A stretch of 64,000 bases of DNA from Streptomyces sp. NBC_00094. GTDB lineage: Bacteria > Actinomycetota > Actinomycetes > Streptomycetales > Streptomycetaceae. A program made the translations under genes and the position numbers. Below, one piece after another: positions 24,245 to 32,123 of the stretch. Position 1 is the first letter of the stretch. Each line of letters starts with the position of its first letter. The notes below the pieces were generated by a model. That model saw only the letters and a program-made list of their open reading frames with translations, searched no databases and was not told the DNA's origin. The stretch covers positions 3,291,501 to 3,355,500 of the forward strand of contig NZ_JAPEMB010000001.1 of assembly GCF_026343125.1 (NCBI RefSeq), written 5' to 3'.

Positions 24245-25804
24245 GTGACCGAGCCGTCCACGACACCGGCGGGAGCAGGCGGGCCCGGGACCCCGGCCGC
24301 CACCGCACCCCCCGAGCCCCGAACGGCCGCACGCCGAGGCCCCGTCGTGGCCGCCCTCATGCTCGGCATGGGGCTCGCCGCCATCGACGGCACGATCGTC
24401 TCCACCGCCGTCCCCCAGATCGTCGGCGACCTCGGCGGGCTCGCCGTCTTCTCCTGGCTGTTCTCCGGCTACCTGCTCGCCGTCACCGTGACCCTGCCGG
24501 TGTACGGGAAGCTCAGCGACACCTTCGGCCGCAAGCCCGTCCTCATCGCCGGAGTCGTCCTCTTCCTCATCGGCTCCCTGCTGTGCGCGGCCGCCTGGAA
24601 CATGGCCTCCCTCATCGCCTTCCGCGTCGTCCAGGGCCTCGGCGGCGGCGCGCTCCAGGGCACGATCCAGACGATCGCCGCCGACCTGTACCCGCTGAAG
24701 GAGCGCCCCAGGATCCAGGCGCGGCTCTCCTCCGTCTGGGCCGCGTCCTCGGTCGCCGGCCCGGCGGTCGGCGGCCTGCTCGCCGGATACGCCGACTGGC
24801 GCTGGATCTTCCTGATCAACCTGCCGATCGGGCTCGTCGCGCTCTGGCTCATCTGCCGCCACCTGGTGGAACCGAAGCGCACCGCACCCCGGGAGCGCCC
24901 CCGCATCGACTGGGCCGGCGCGCTCGCCGTGTTCGCCACCGGTGCCCTGCTCATCACCGCGCTCGTCCAGGGCGGCGTCGCCTGGCCCTGGCTCTCCGCC
25001 CCGTCCCTCGGCCTGCTCGGCGGGGCCGCCGCCCTCGGCGCGCTCACCGTCGTCATCGAGCGCCGCGCGGCCGAACCGATCATCCCCGGCTGGGTCTGGC
25101 GCCGCCGCACGATAGCCGCCGTCAACCTGTCGCTGGGTGCCCTGGGCCTCCTGATGGTCGCCCCGACGGTCTTCCTCCCGACGTACGCGCAATCCGTCCT
25201 CGGCCTGGGCCCGATAGCCGCCGGCTTCGTCCTCTCCTCCTGGACGCTGAGCTGGCCGGTCACGGCAGCGCTCTCCAACCGCGTCTACAACCGCATCGGC
25301 TTCCGCTCGACCGCCGTCCTCGGCATCTCGGGCGCGCTGCTCCTGCTGCTCGCGTTCCCGTTCCTGCCGTTCCCCGGCGAACCGTGGCAGCCGGCTCTGC
25401 TGATGCTGCTGCTCGGCGGCACGCTGGGCCTCTTCCAACTGCCGCTGATCGTCGGGGTCCAGTCGACCGTCCCGTACGAGGAGAGGGGCACGACGACGGC
25501 CTCGGTCCTCTTCTGCCGCCAGGTCGGCCAGAGCGTCGGCGCGGCGCTCTTCGGCGCGGTCGCGAACGGCGTCCTCGCGGCCCGCCTCGGCGGCGGCACC
25601 GACCTGGACACCCTGGCCCGCGCCCTGGACGACCCCGCGTCCCTCACCGCCGAGACGATGGACCACCTGCGCCGGGCGGTCGACGCGGCCGTCGACTACG
25701 TCTACCTGGGAGCGGCGGGCGCGGCGGCCCTGGCCCTCCTGGCCCTGCTCACCCTGGCACCGCGCCGCTTCCCGGTCCTGAAGGAGCTGAAGGAGGAGGA
25801 CTAA
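24245..25804 (+). CDS. DHA2-family (EmrB/QacA-type) MFS drug exporter
   Basis: The protein has 519 residues from GTG 24245, preceded by aaagga; an upstream in-frame GTG at 24221 is less likely. Fourteen hydrophobic segments are expected. GLAAIDGTIVSTAVPQIVGDLGG is motif D1/C-like, GKLSDTFGRKPVLI is MFS motif A, and RVVQGLGGGALQGTIQTI is the DHA2 signature. It is likely a proton-driven exporter of drugs or metabolites. It converges with an HTH regulator, overlapping it by 4 bp, which is the candidate local regulator. Confidence 0.92.
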   Translation: MTEPSTTPAGAGGPGTPAATAPPEPRTAARRGPVVAALMLGMGLAAIDGTIVSTAVPQIVGDLGGLAVFSWLFSGYLLAVTVTLPVYGKLSDTFGRKPVLIAGVVLFLIGSLLCAAAWNMASLIAFRVVQGLGGGALQGTIQTIAADLYPLKERPRIQARLSSVWAASSVAGPAVGGLLAGYADWRWIFLINLPIGLVALWLICRHLVEPKRTAPRERPRIDWAGALAVFATGALLITALVQGGVAWPWLSAPSLGLLGGAAALGALTVVIERRAAEPIIPGWVWRRRTIAAVNLSLGALGLLMVAPTVFLPTYAQSVLGLGPIAAGFVLSSWTLSWPVTAALSNRVYNRIGFRSTAVLGISGALLLLLAFPFLPFPGEPWQPALLMLLLGGTLGLFQLPLIVGVQSTVPYEERGTTTASVLFCRQVGQSVGAALFGAVANGVLAARLGGGTDLDTLARALDDPASLTAETMDHLRRAVDAAVDYVYLGAAGAAALALLALLTLAPRRFPVLKELKEED

Positions 25805-26571
25805 CTGTGGTGAACCGGTGCGTCGCCCCTGTCACCGGCCATGTCACCGGCCATGTCACCGGCCAGGTCACCGGCCATGTCCCGCCAGTGCCTCTCGGCG
25901 GAACGGATGAGGTCGTCGCCGAGGCGCTCGAAGAATCGGCCTGCCAGGGCGAGCCGGGATCCGGCAGCGGTCCCGGCTCCGAAGAGCTCGGCGCCGCGCA
26001 GCGCGGTGGCGGCGAACCGCTGGTTGGCGGCCACGCTGGCCGCGACGGTCCGCAGGCCCGCCTTGTCGTCGAGGAAGTACCGGTGTCGGCGGCCACGGTC
26101 GTCGCGACCGCGGCGGATCAGTTCCTGCCGTTCCAGCAGGCGGACCGCGTACGAGATGGTCGCCGCGCTGACCCGCAGGTGCTGCGCCATCTCGATGGCG
26201 GTGCGACTGCCGGTCTCGGAGGTGAACAGGCAGGCCATCACGCGGGCGGCGGTGCGCGGGAGGCCGGTCTCGACGAGTGCTGTGGTGAGGTCGGTGACGA
26301 ACGCGGCCGTCGCGTCGGGGTCGGGGCCCAGACGCTCGACGGTCCGCCGCACCGGGGCGGGGGGCCGCGGCCGGCGCTGGGCTCGGTGGGTGGTCGCGAG
26401 CTGTGCCAGATCCGCGCGGTACCGGGCAGGTCCACCGTTGCGCGCGACCTCGCGGCCCACCGTCGAGGCGGGACGGTTCAGGCGTCTGGCGATGTCGGCG
26501 TAGCTCAGGCGCTGCGCCAGCCCTGCGGCGATCTGTTGCCGGTCGGCTCCGGTCAGCCTGCGTCCTGGCAT
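25801..26571 (-). CDS. Two-HTH (IS30-like plus MarR/GbsR-like) transcriptional regulator
   Basis: The protein has 256 residues from ATG 26569-26571 (MPGRRLTGADRQQ). The first HTH (DRQQIAAGLAQRLSYADIARRLNRPASTVGREVARNGG) is of the IS30/HTH_38 kind; a second winged helix (about 95-165, HLRVSAATISYAVRLLERQELIRR) is MarR/GbsR-like. The tail has DMAGD/DLAGD repeats encoded by 12-bp tandem units (25831-25878). The gene end overlaps the MFS exporter end by 4 bp. Two TTGCAA palindromes upstream may be its sites. Confidence 0.75.
   Translation of the reverse strand: MPGRRLTGADRQQIAAGLAQRLSYADIARRLNRPASTVGREVARNGGPARYRADLAQLATTHRAQRRPRPPAPVRRTVERLGPDPDATAAFVTDLTTALVETGLPRTAARVMACLFTSETGSRTAIEMAQHLRVSAATISYAVRLLERQELIRRGRDDRGRRHRYFLDDKAGLRTVAASVAANQRFAATALRGAELFGAGTAAGSRLALAGRFFERLGDDLIRSAERHWRDMAGDLAGDMAGDMAGDRGDAPVHHS
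25831..25878. repeat. 12-bp tandem repeat in the regulator's C-terminal codons
   Basis: Four units of gtcaccggccat (third with one change) lie at 25831, 25843, 25855 and 25867. They are in frame and encode the M-A-G-D repeats near the C-terminus. Confidence 0.9.
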
Positions 26572-26630
26572 CGGGGTCGGTTCCTCTGCTTCGGTCGTCT
26601 CGACACCCAGTGTGTGCACGGGGCGCCGGT

Positions 26631-26682
26631 CGTTGCAACACCCTCCCCTTCGCCGTGCATTGACCATCACCGTCATTGCAAT
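26631..26682. promoter_or_regulatory. Paired TTGCAA palindromes in a divergent promoter region
   Basis: GTTGCAAC (26631-26638) and ATTGCAAT (26675-26682) lie 44 bp apart between the HTH regulator (leftward) and the TIM-barrel gene (rightward). Their position upstream of the regulator start fits autoregulation. No convincing -10/-35 pair was assigned in this 270-bp gap. Confidence 0.35.
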
Positions 26683-26841
26683 CGCCAGTTACGCGGCTGA
26701 CCAGCGCAAAGAGCACGGTTCCGAGGAGATCGCCGTTGACCGGTGTTTCGACTCGCGCCTAACGTTCGGCTCCGATCACCGAACACGGCTGTCAGGTGGT
26801 CTCCCGGAGAGACGCGTGCCGATCGATTGTCAGGAGGCCCC

Positions 26842-27873
26842 GTGCGAGCCAAAGGCATCACCTACGACACCGGCTTCACCCCGGGCGGAAAGAGTTCACG
26901 GCCCGTCTTCGACGCCGACGCGGTGCGACGCGAGATCCGCGTCATCGCGGACGACCTGCACTGCGATGCCGTGCGGATCACCGGCGGCGACCCCGGGCGA
27001 CTGGCCCTCGCGGCCCGGCACGCCGCCGATGCCGGGCTCGAGGTCTGGTTCTCCCCCTTCCCCTGCGAACTGTCCGCCGAAGAGCTGCTGCCCTACTTCG
27101 CCACCTGCGCCGACCGTGCCCAGGAGGTGGGAGCGGACGTCTTCGTCACCGGCTGCGAGCTGAGCCTGTTCGCCGCCGGCATGCTCCCCGGAGACGACAG
27201 CCTCGCCAGGATCGCAGCCCTGACCAGCGGCGCCCCCGAGGCATTGGCCGGGCTCGCCGAGCTTCCCGCCCGGCTGAACTCCTTGCTGGCCGACATCGCG
27301 GAGTCGGTGCGCGCGCGGTTCCACGGAAAGATCACCTACGCCTCCGGCACGTGGGAGCAGGTCGATTGGGCGCCCTTCGACATCGTCAGCGCGGACGCCT
27401 ACGGCGATCCCGGGGACGCCTTCCGACAGGGCCTGCGGCAGTACTTCCGGCACGGCAAGCCGCTCGCGACGACCGAATTCGGCTGCTGCACCTACCGGGG
27501 CGCGGCCGAGCGCGGTGGCATGGGCTGGGTGGATGTCGTCGATCACGACGCCGATCCGCCCCGCATCAACGGCGATCACGTCCGCGACGAGGAAGAACAG
27601 GCCCTCCACCTGCGCGAGATGCTCGCCGTCTTCGACGAGGAAGGCGTGGACACCGTCTTCTGGTTCACCTTCGCCGGCTACGAGTACCCGCACCACGCCG
27701 AACCGCGCTTCGACCTCGACATGGCCTCCTACGGGGTGTGCAAGGTCATGCCCGACGGCGGCCTCGCACCGAAACGCTCCTTCCACGCCATGGCCGAGGC
27801 CTACCGATCGGCAACGTCGGCGTTGCCTGTCCAGGGCGAGGAGGGCCAGGCCGGTCGGGGCCGCTCCGTCTGA
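26842..27873 (+). CDS. TIM-barrel glycosidase-like protein (called abortive-infection protein in related genomes)
   Basis: The protein has 343 residues from GTG 26842 with caggagg upstream; the frame is open further upstream but without good starts. KGITYDTGF, LHCDAVRITGGDPGRL, GLEVWFSPFPCELS, ADVFVTGCELSLF, DIVSADAYGD, LATTEFGCC and TVFWFTFAGYEYP follow the strand order of a glycoside-hydrolase TIM barrel. Glu in GCELS and TTEFG could be the acid/base and nucleophile. I recall such proteins labelled abortive infection, a label with little support. It has no signal peptide. Confidence 0.6.
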   Translation: MRAKGITYDTGFTPGGKSSRPVFDADAVRREIRVIADDLHCDAVRITGGDPGRLALAARHAADAGLEVWFSPFPCELSAEELLPYFATCADRAQEVGADVFVTGCELSLFAAGMLPGDDSLARIAALTSGAPEALAGLAELPARLNSLLADIAESVRARFHGKITYASGTWEQVDWAPFDIVSADAYGDPGDAFRQGLRQYFRHGKPLATTEFGCCTYRGAAERGGMGWVDVVDHDADPPRINGDHVRDEEEQALHLREMLAVFDEEGVDTVFWFTFAGYEYPHHAEPRFDLDMASYGVCKVMPDGGLAPKRSFHAMAEAYRSATSALPVQGEEGQAGRGRSV

Positions 27874-27921
27874 GTACGTGCCCTCGTGGCCTGGGCGGCG
27901 TAGCCGGAGAGCCCCGCGGAA

Positions 27922-28050
27922 TCAGATGTCGCCCTGGACCAGGGCGTGCAGATGTTCGTCGTGCCACCGCCGGCGCATGCGCTCGATCCTCTGCCGCGCC
28001 GCCTCCGGAGAGTCCACCAGCAGGCGGTTCCAGTGGCGTACCGCCGCAGC
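27922..28050 (-). pseudogene. Possible 3' remnant of an unrecognised gene
   Basis: A coding-like frame reading leftward ends at the stop 27922-27924 and encodes about 42 residues with WNRLLVDSPEAARQRIERMR and RRWHDEHLHALVQGD. Third positions are GC-rich and the composition is protein-like, but no start lies before the terminator hairpin at 28056-28091. It may be the leftover end of a gene displaced when the DUF397/XRE pair arrived. Identity unknown. Confidence 0.3.
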
Positions 28051-28055
28051 GGGAA

Positions 28056-28091
28056 AGAGCCCTGCCGTCCGACTCGGACAGGCAGGGCTCT
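28056..28091 (-). terminator. Terminator of the XRE-DUF397 operon
   Basis: AGAGCCCTGCC-GTCCGA pairs with TCGGAC-a-GGCAGGGCTCT, a 17-bp stem with one bulge and a single-base tip, 24 bp after the DUF397 stop. Confidence 0.8.
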
Positions 28092-28114
28092 CACGCGTAC
28101 AACGGTGGGCTGTA

Positions 28115-28303
28115 CTACTCCGCCGAGGCGAGCCCGACGAATCCCGCCCACGCCTCACGCGAGACCCGGAGGGCCGGACGGGCCACGTCCTTGGAGTCAC
28201 GGACGTGCACGGCTCCCGCGCCGGTCGCGACCTCGACGCACTGGCCGCCGTCACCACCGCTGTAGCTGCTCTTGAACCAGGCGAGGGATTCGGTGTTGTT
28301 CAT
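28115..28303 (-). CDS. DUF397 protein (Scr2/BldB-associated type)
   Basis: The protein has 62 residues from ATG 28301-28303. AWFKSSYSGGDGGQCVEVA and VHVRDSKDVARPALRVSREAW are the exact DUF397 hallmarks. Its start overlaps the stop of the XRE gene by 4 bp. XRE-DUF397 pairs (for example Scr1/Scr2 in S. coelicolor) act as toxin-antitoxin-like regulators that affect antibiotic production and development. The small protein is probably a partner or effector of the XRE regulator. Confidence 0.92.
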   Translation of the reverse strand: MNNTESLAWFKSSYSGGDGGQCVEVATGAGAVHVRDSKDVARPALRVSREAWAGFVGLASAE

Positions 28304-29181
28304 AGCTCTCCCAGCAACTTCTCGATGAACTGCAGCGACTCTCGCGGCGTGAAAGCCTGTGACCGGATGATCCCATAGCGTGCTGCGGCGAGGACGGCCT
28401 GTTTGGGGTCTGTCTCCAGGGTGCTGGTGCCCTGGGCCTCAACGTAGACGAACCTCTTGCCGTCGTCACGGGTGATAAAGGTGAACGGGCCTTCCAGGCC
28501 TGCGTTGTCCTCACTGGCCAGCGGCATGACCTGGATCTCGACGTTCCTCCGCTGTCCGATGAGAAGAAGCTCTTCGAGCTGCCCGCGCAGCACGTTGCCA
28601 CCGCCGACCTTCCGCCGCAGCACCGACTCGCACATGACGAAGCTCAGCAACGGCGCAGGCTTTCGCTCGAAGATCGCCTGCCTGGCCAGCCGGGCGGACA
28701 CGCGTTGCTCGATGGTCTCCGCGTCGACCGGCGGACAATGATTGCCCACCAACGCTCGCATGTACTCCTCGGTCTGGAGCAGGCCGTTGACCACCAACGT
28801 GTCATACGACAGCAGCTCTATCGCCTGCTTCTCCAACTGCGCCATGCCCTGGAAGAACGCCGGGTACTGCGCCCTCTCCAACTGGTCCTTCCACACCGTC
28901 AGCAGTCCGCCCGCGTCCAGCACTTCATCGGACCGGTCGATCGCGCGCGGTGGCGGAATTCGGCGGCCCTGCTCGAACGAGGCGATGGTGGAGGCCGAGT
29001 AGCCCAGCCGCTTGCCGAACTCCTCCCGTTCCATCCCCGCCCGTGTTCGCAACGTCTTCAGGCTCTGCCCGAACGCGGCCACCACACCCCGCGCGGACTT
29101 GTCCGCCGTATGGGCGCCCTCCGCCTCGTCGGCCTCGGGCTCCGCCTGCTCTTCCGCCACCGCACCCCACCTCTCGTACAT
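28300..29181 (-). CDS. XRE-family regulator with DUF5753 (Scr1-like)
   Basis: The protein has about 293 residues from ATG 29179-29181; GTG 29160, with gagaggtgggg ahead, is also possible. The HTH (about residues 40-95) reads FGQSLKTLRTRAGMEREEFGKRLGYSASTIASFEQGRR. The rest is the DUF5753 ligand-like domain (IELLSYDTLVVNGLLQTEEYMRAL, RQAIFERKPAPLLSFVMCESVLRR, VEIQVMPL, FTFITRDDGKRFVYVE). It overlaps the DUF397 gene and is divergent from an HATPase gene, the classic Streptomyces trio found near WhiJ-like loci. Confidence 0.92.
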   Translation of the reverse strand: MYERWGAVAEEQAEPEADEAEGAHTADKSARGVVAAFGQSLKTLRTRAGMEREEFGKRLGYSASTIASFEQGRRIPPPRAIDRSDEVLDAGGLLTVWKDQLERAQYPAFFQGMAQLEKQAIELLSYDTLVVNGLLQTEEYMRALVGNHCPPVDAETIEQRVSARLARQAIFERKPAPLLSFVMCESVLRRKVGGGNVLRGQLEELLLIGQRRNVEIQVMPLASEDNAGLEGPFTFITRDDGKRFVYVEAQGTSTLETDPKQAVLAAARYGIIRSQAFTPRESLQFIEKLLGEL

Positions 29182-29263
29182 GCACCGACACGCCACGTAC
29201 AAGGCAGTCGCGTCGGTGCGTCACCACTGGTCACGCTACGCGACCAAGAGGAGCTTGGGAGGC

Positions 29264-29752
29264 ATGACGAGCAACAACCTCAGCCCCACCGGCACCACCC
29301 AACTCTCCGGCGACTCGCCCTACTTGGGCAGCAGGGTCTTCGCCCTGCAGTTCACGTCGACGGCCCGGGGCGCCCGGCTCGCGCGGCGGCTGGTCGCCGT
29401 CCGGCTGGACGAGTGGGGCGTGCCGTACGGGAGCGGGGCGCACGAGACCGTCGTCCTGGTCGCCGCCGAGCTGGCGACGAACGCGGTACGGCACGGGCAC
29501 GTGCCGGGGCGGGACTTCCACCTGCTCCTGCGGGTCACGGACGCGCCCCGGCCCGTCGCGCGGATCGAGGTGAGCGACACCCGCGCCGAACGCGTACCGC
29601 CCCGGCCCGGACAGCTCCCCGGCCCCGGTCCGGAACTCGCGGACGGGGGCCGGGGGTTGCTGCTCGTCGACGCGCTCGCCGACCGGTGGGGCTGGTGCCC
29701 GAGGCGCGGGGCGCCGGGGAAGACGGTGTGGGCGGAGTGCGCCCTCACCTAG
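29264..29752 (+). CDS. HATPase-type (anti-sigma RsbW-like) ATP-binding protein
   Basis: The protein has 162 residues from ATG 29264 with gagga/gggagg upstream. The GHKL fold is seen in VVLVAAELATNAVRHG (N box), ARIEVSDTRAERV (D box) and ADGGRGLLLVDALADRWGW (G box). Such short HATPases are anti-sigma-like kinases or partners of XRE/DUF397 pairs. It sits divergent to the XRE gene with an 82-bp shared promoter region, matching the conserved trio layout. Confidence 0.88.
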   Translation: MTSNNLSPTGTTQLSGDSPYLGSRVFALQFTSTARGARLARRLVAVRLDEWGVPYGSGAHETVVLVAAELATNAVRHGHVPGRDFHLLLRVTDAPRPVARIEVSDTRAERVPPRPGQLPGPGPELADGGRGLLLVDALADRWGWCPRRGAPGKTVWAECALT

Positions 29753-29762
29753 GGGACGAGGG

Positions 29763-32021
29763 TCAGAAGGCGGTGTTGTAGGACGTGTCCTGGGTCAGGG
29801 ACACGTTCGCGCCACGCTTGAAGGGAGCCGACCAGCTGCCCGTGCCCGCGTAGAAGACCTCGTCGCCGTTCGAGGCGACCAGGTCGGCGCGTCCGTCGCC
29901 GTTGGCGTCACCGACGGCGGTGAGCCCGGTGAAGGCACCCCACCCGGCGCCGACGCGGATCCGGCTGGCGAAGGTGCCGTTGCCGTTGCCGAGGTACATC
30001 CAGAGGACGCCGGCCTTGTCGCGGGCGAGGAGGTCCCCGGCCGGGGCGCCCGCGATGTTCCCGGTGGCGGTCAGCTGGTTGTAGATGCCCCAGCCGGCGC
30101 CGAGCCGCTTTCCGGCGGCGAAGGGCGCGGAGGTGCTCCCCGTGCCCTTGTACAGGTACATGACGCCGGTCTTGTCGGTGGCGACCAGGTCGGGGCGGCC
30201 GTCGCCGGTGACGTCGCTGCCGCCCGCCAGCTGGTCGAAGGCCTGCCAGCCGCCGCCGATCCTCGTACGGCCCGTGAGCGGCTTGTCCCGGTCACCGGTG
30301 CCCTGGTAGAGCCAGAGGACGCCGTCGCGGTCCCGGGCGACGGTGTCGGGCGCGGCCGTGCCCGCCACGTTCCCGACGGATTCGAGCCGGTCGTAGGCTC
30401 CCCAGCCGCCTCCCACCCGGGAGGCGCCGGTGTCCGTCAGGGAGGCGCCCGGGGCGGTGGGCCGGGTGCCGAAGCGCCACAGCACACCACCGAGGTCACG
30501 GACGAGGAGGTCGGCCGTGCCGTCGTCGTCGTAGTCGTGCGGGGCGGCGGGCCGGGTCACGGTGAACCGGCCGGTGGAGACGAGCTCGGGGCCGATGCCC
30601 TCGTCCGGGCGGGCGGTGAGCTTCCACTCGTACTCGCCGTTGCGGGCGGGGCTCCCCCAGTCCTTACCCTCCAGGTCCTTGCCGTCCCAGTGCCAGGTGA
30701 CACGGCGCGGCGTCCCGGGGGTGATGCCGTTCGGGACGGACCACCCGTCGTACACCGTCTTGCGGCTGCGCACGTGGGTCAGGGTCAGCCAGACCTCGCT
30801 GTCAGCCCGGGACAGGTCCCAGCTGAAGTCGACACCGCGCGCGACCTGCTCGCCGGTGAGCGCCTTCGGAGCGACGGAGCCGGTGAGGGTCAGGACGGTC
30901 GACTGCCCTGTGGACGCGACCTGTTCGACGTCCGGCCGGCCGCCGTCGGCGCGCGGCGAGATCCGGTAGAGGCCCTCCCCGTGCTCGGGGGTGCCACCGC
31001 GCACCAGGAGACTGCCGTCGGGGCCGGCGACGGCGGAGGAGAACGCGGTGAGGAGGACGATCTTCTCCCCGGTCTCGATCGACTGGACGGTGAACGGCCG
31101 CTTCGTCGGGTTGTCCGCGCCCTGGACGTAGGTGGACGCGCTGATGTGGACCTTCTGGCCGGACGCCATCCAGCCGCCGACCAGGTACAGCGGGTCGTTC
31201 AGGTCGTCCGACGGGAACCAGCGTTCGGTGGAGGAGCCGCGGCGGTGGGCGACGATCCCGTCCCCCGACAGCCGCATCTCGCGCCATGCCACGTGGGTGG
31301 CGGAGACCGCGCCCTGCTGGGCGTACTCGTTCGGGCCCTGCAGGTACGCGGGCGAGTTCCCCGACGCGAAGTCGACGACGACCTTGGAGGCCGTACTCGG
31401 CTCGCCGACCCAGCAGTCGTAGAGCGCGGAACCGGTGTCGGTCCAACCCTCCTCGCCCCCGTAGCACTCGAACCCGGGCCCCCCGAGCACCCAGCGGACC
31501 TTGAGCGTGCCGGCGTCGATCGTGCCGGCGTACTGCTTCCAGTGACCGCTTTCCTCCCGCGTGAGGAGGAGGGTGCTGCCGACCAGGCCCGTGAGGTGGT
31601 AGCCCCCGAGGGCGTCGAGATCGACCTCCACCGGCGCCGCGGCGGCCGAGGCGGGCGTCGACATGTCGTGGACCGTCAGCCGCCGGCTGGTGTAGTCGAT
31701 GGGCTTGTCGCCGGTGACGACGAGGTCCGAGCCGCCGCCGATGGCGTAGGCCCCGGGCAGGACGGTCGACGAGCCGTCGGCGTACCGGGTCCAGCGGAAC
31801 TCGGGCGTACTGCCGCGGGTCTTCGACAGGAAACCGCTCGGCCCCGCACCGACGACGTCCGCGTCGAGCGGGAACGGCACGGTGACCTGCTGGTCGTCCT
31901 GGACGGCCCCCGGCACGGCGGCTGCGGCCGGAAGCGCGGTGAGCGTGCCGCCTGTGGCAGCGAGGACGATGGTGACGGCGGCGGCCGCGAGTCTGCGGCC
32001 GCGCGCGCGTGCGATGTTCAT
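29763..32021 (-). CDS. Secreted FG-GAP/VCBS-repeat protein (copy 1)
   Basis: The protein has about 752 residues from ATG 32019-32021, 10 bases after ggagg; ATG 32027 is also possible. A signal peptide ends near ALPAAAA. The middle is beta-propeller-like (repeated TVHDM, LVGSTLLLTRE); a FlgD-like Ig domain follows (VTWHWDGKDLEGKDWG...EYEWKLTA). The last ~220 residues are four FG-GAP-like repeats of about 48 residues with D-x-D-G-x-x-D-L calcium loops (DVTGDGRPDLVA, DANGDGRADLVA). It is adjacent and parallel to a clear paralogue. Function: extracellular, unknown. Confidence 0.85.
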   Translation of the reverse strand: MNIARARGRRLAAAAVTIVLAATGGTLTALPAAAAVPGAVQDDQQVTVPFPLDADVVGAGPSGFLSKTRGSTPEFRWTRYADGSSTVLPGAYAIGGGSDLVVTGDKPIDYTSRRLTVHDMSTPASAAAAPVEVDLDALGGYHLTGLVGSTLLLTREESGHWKQYAGTIDAGTLKVRWVLGGPGFECYGGEEGWTDTGSALYDCWVGEPSTASKVVVDFASGNSPAYLQGPNEYAQQGAVSATHVAWREMRLSGDGIVAHRRGSSTERWFPSDDLNDPLYLVGGWMASGQKVHISASTYVQGADNPTKRPFTVQSIETGEKIVLLTAFSSAVAGPDGSLLVRGGTPEHGEGLYRISPRADGGRPDVEQVASTGQSTVLTLTGSVAPKALTGEQVARGVDFSWDLSRADSEVWLTLTHVRSRKTVYDGWSVPNGITPGTPRRVTWHWDGKDLEGKDWGSPARNGEYEWKLTARPDEGIGPELVSTGRFTVTRPAAPHDYDDDGTADLLVRDLGGVLWRFGTRPTAPGASLTDTGASRVGGGWGAYDRLESVGNVAGTAAPDTVARDRDGVLWLYQGTGDRDKPLTGRTRIGGGWQAFDQLAGGSDVTGDGRPDLVATDKTGVMYLYKGTGSTSAPFAAGKRLGAGWGIYNQLTATGNIAGAPAGDLLARDKAGVLWMYLGNGNGTFASRIRVGAGWGAFTGLTAVGDANGDGRADLVASNGDEVFYAGTGSWSAPFKRGANVSLTQDTSYNTAF

Positions 32022-32076
32022 GTACATGTTCCCTCCCCTGGGAAACGGGAGGTTAGCGGACGGTCGGCGTCCGGCC

Positions 32077-32114
32077 GTCACCGGGCTCCGCGTCGCGGCG
32101 CGGAGCCCGGTGAC
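32077..32114 (-). terminator. Terminator between the two FG-GAP paralogues
   Basis: A perfect 16-bp stem (32077-32092 with 32099-32114) and 6-nt loop follow the stop of copy 2, so the two genes are probably separate transcription units. Confidence 0.85.
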
Positions 32115-32123
32115 GGTGATGGG

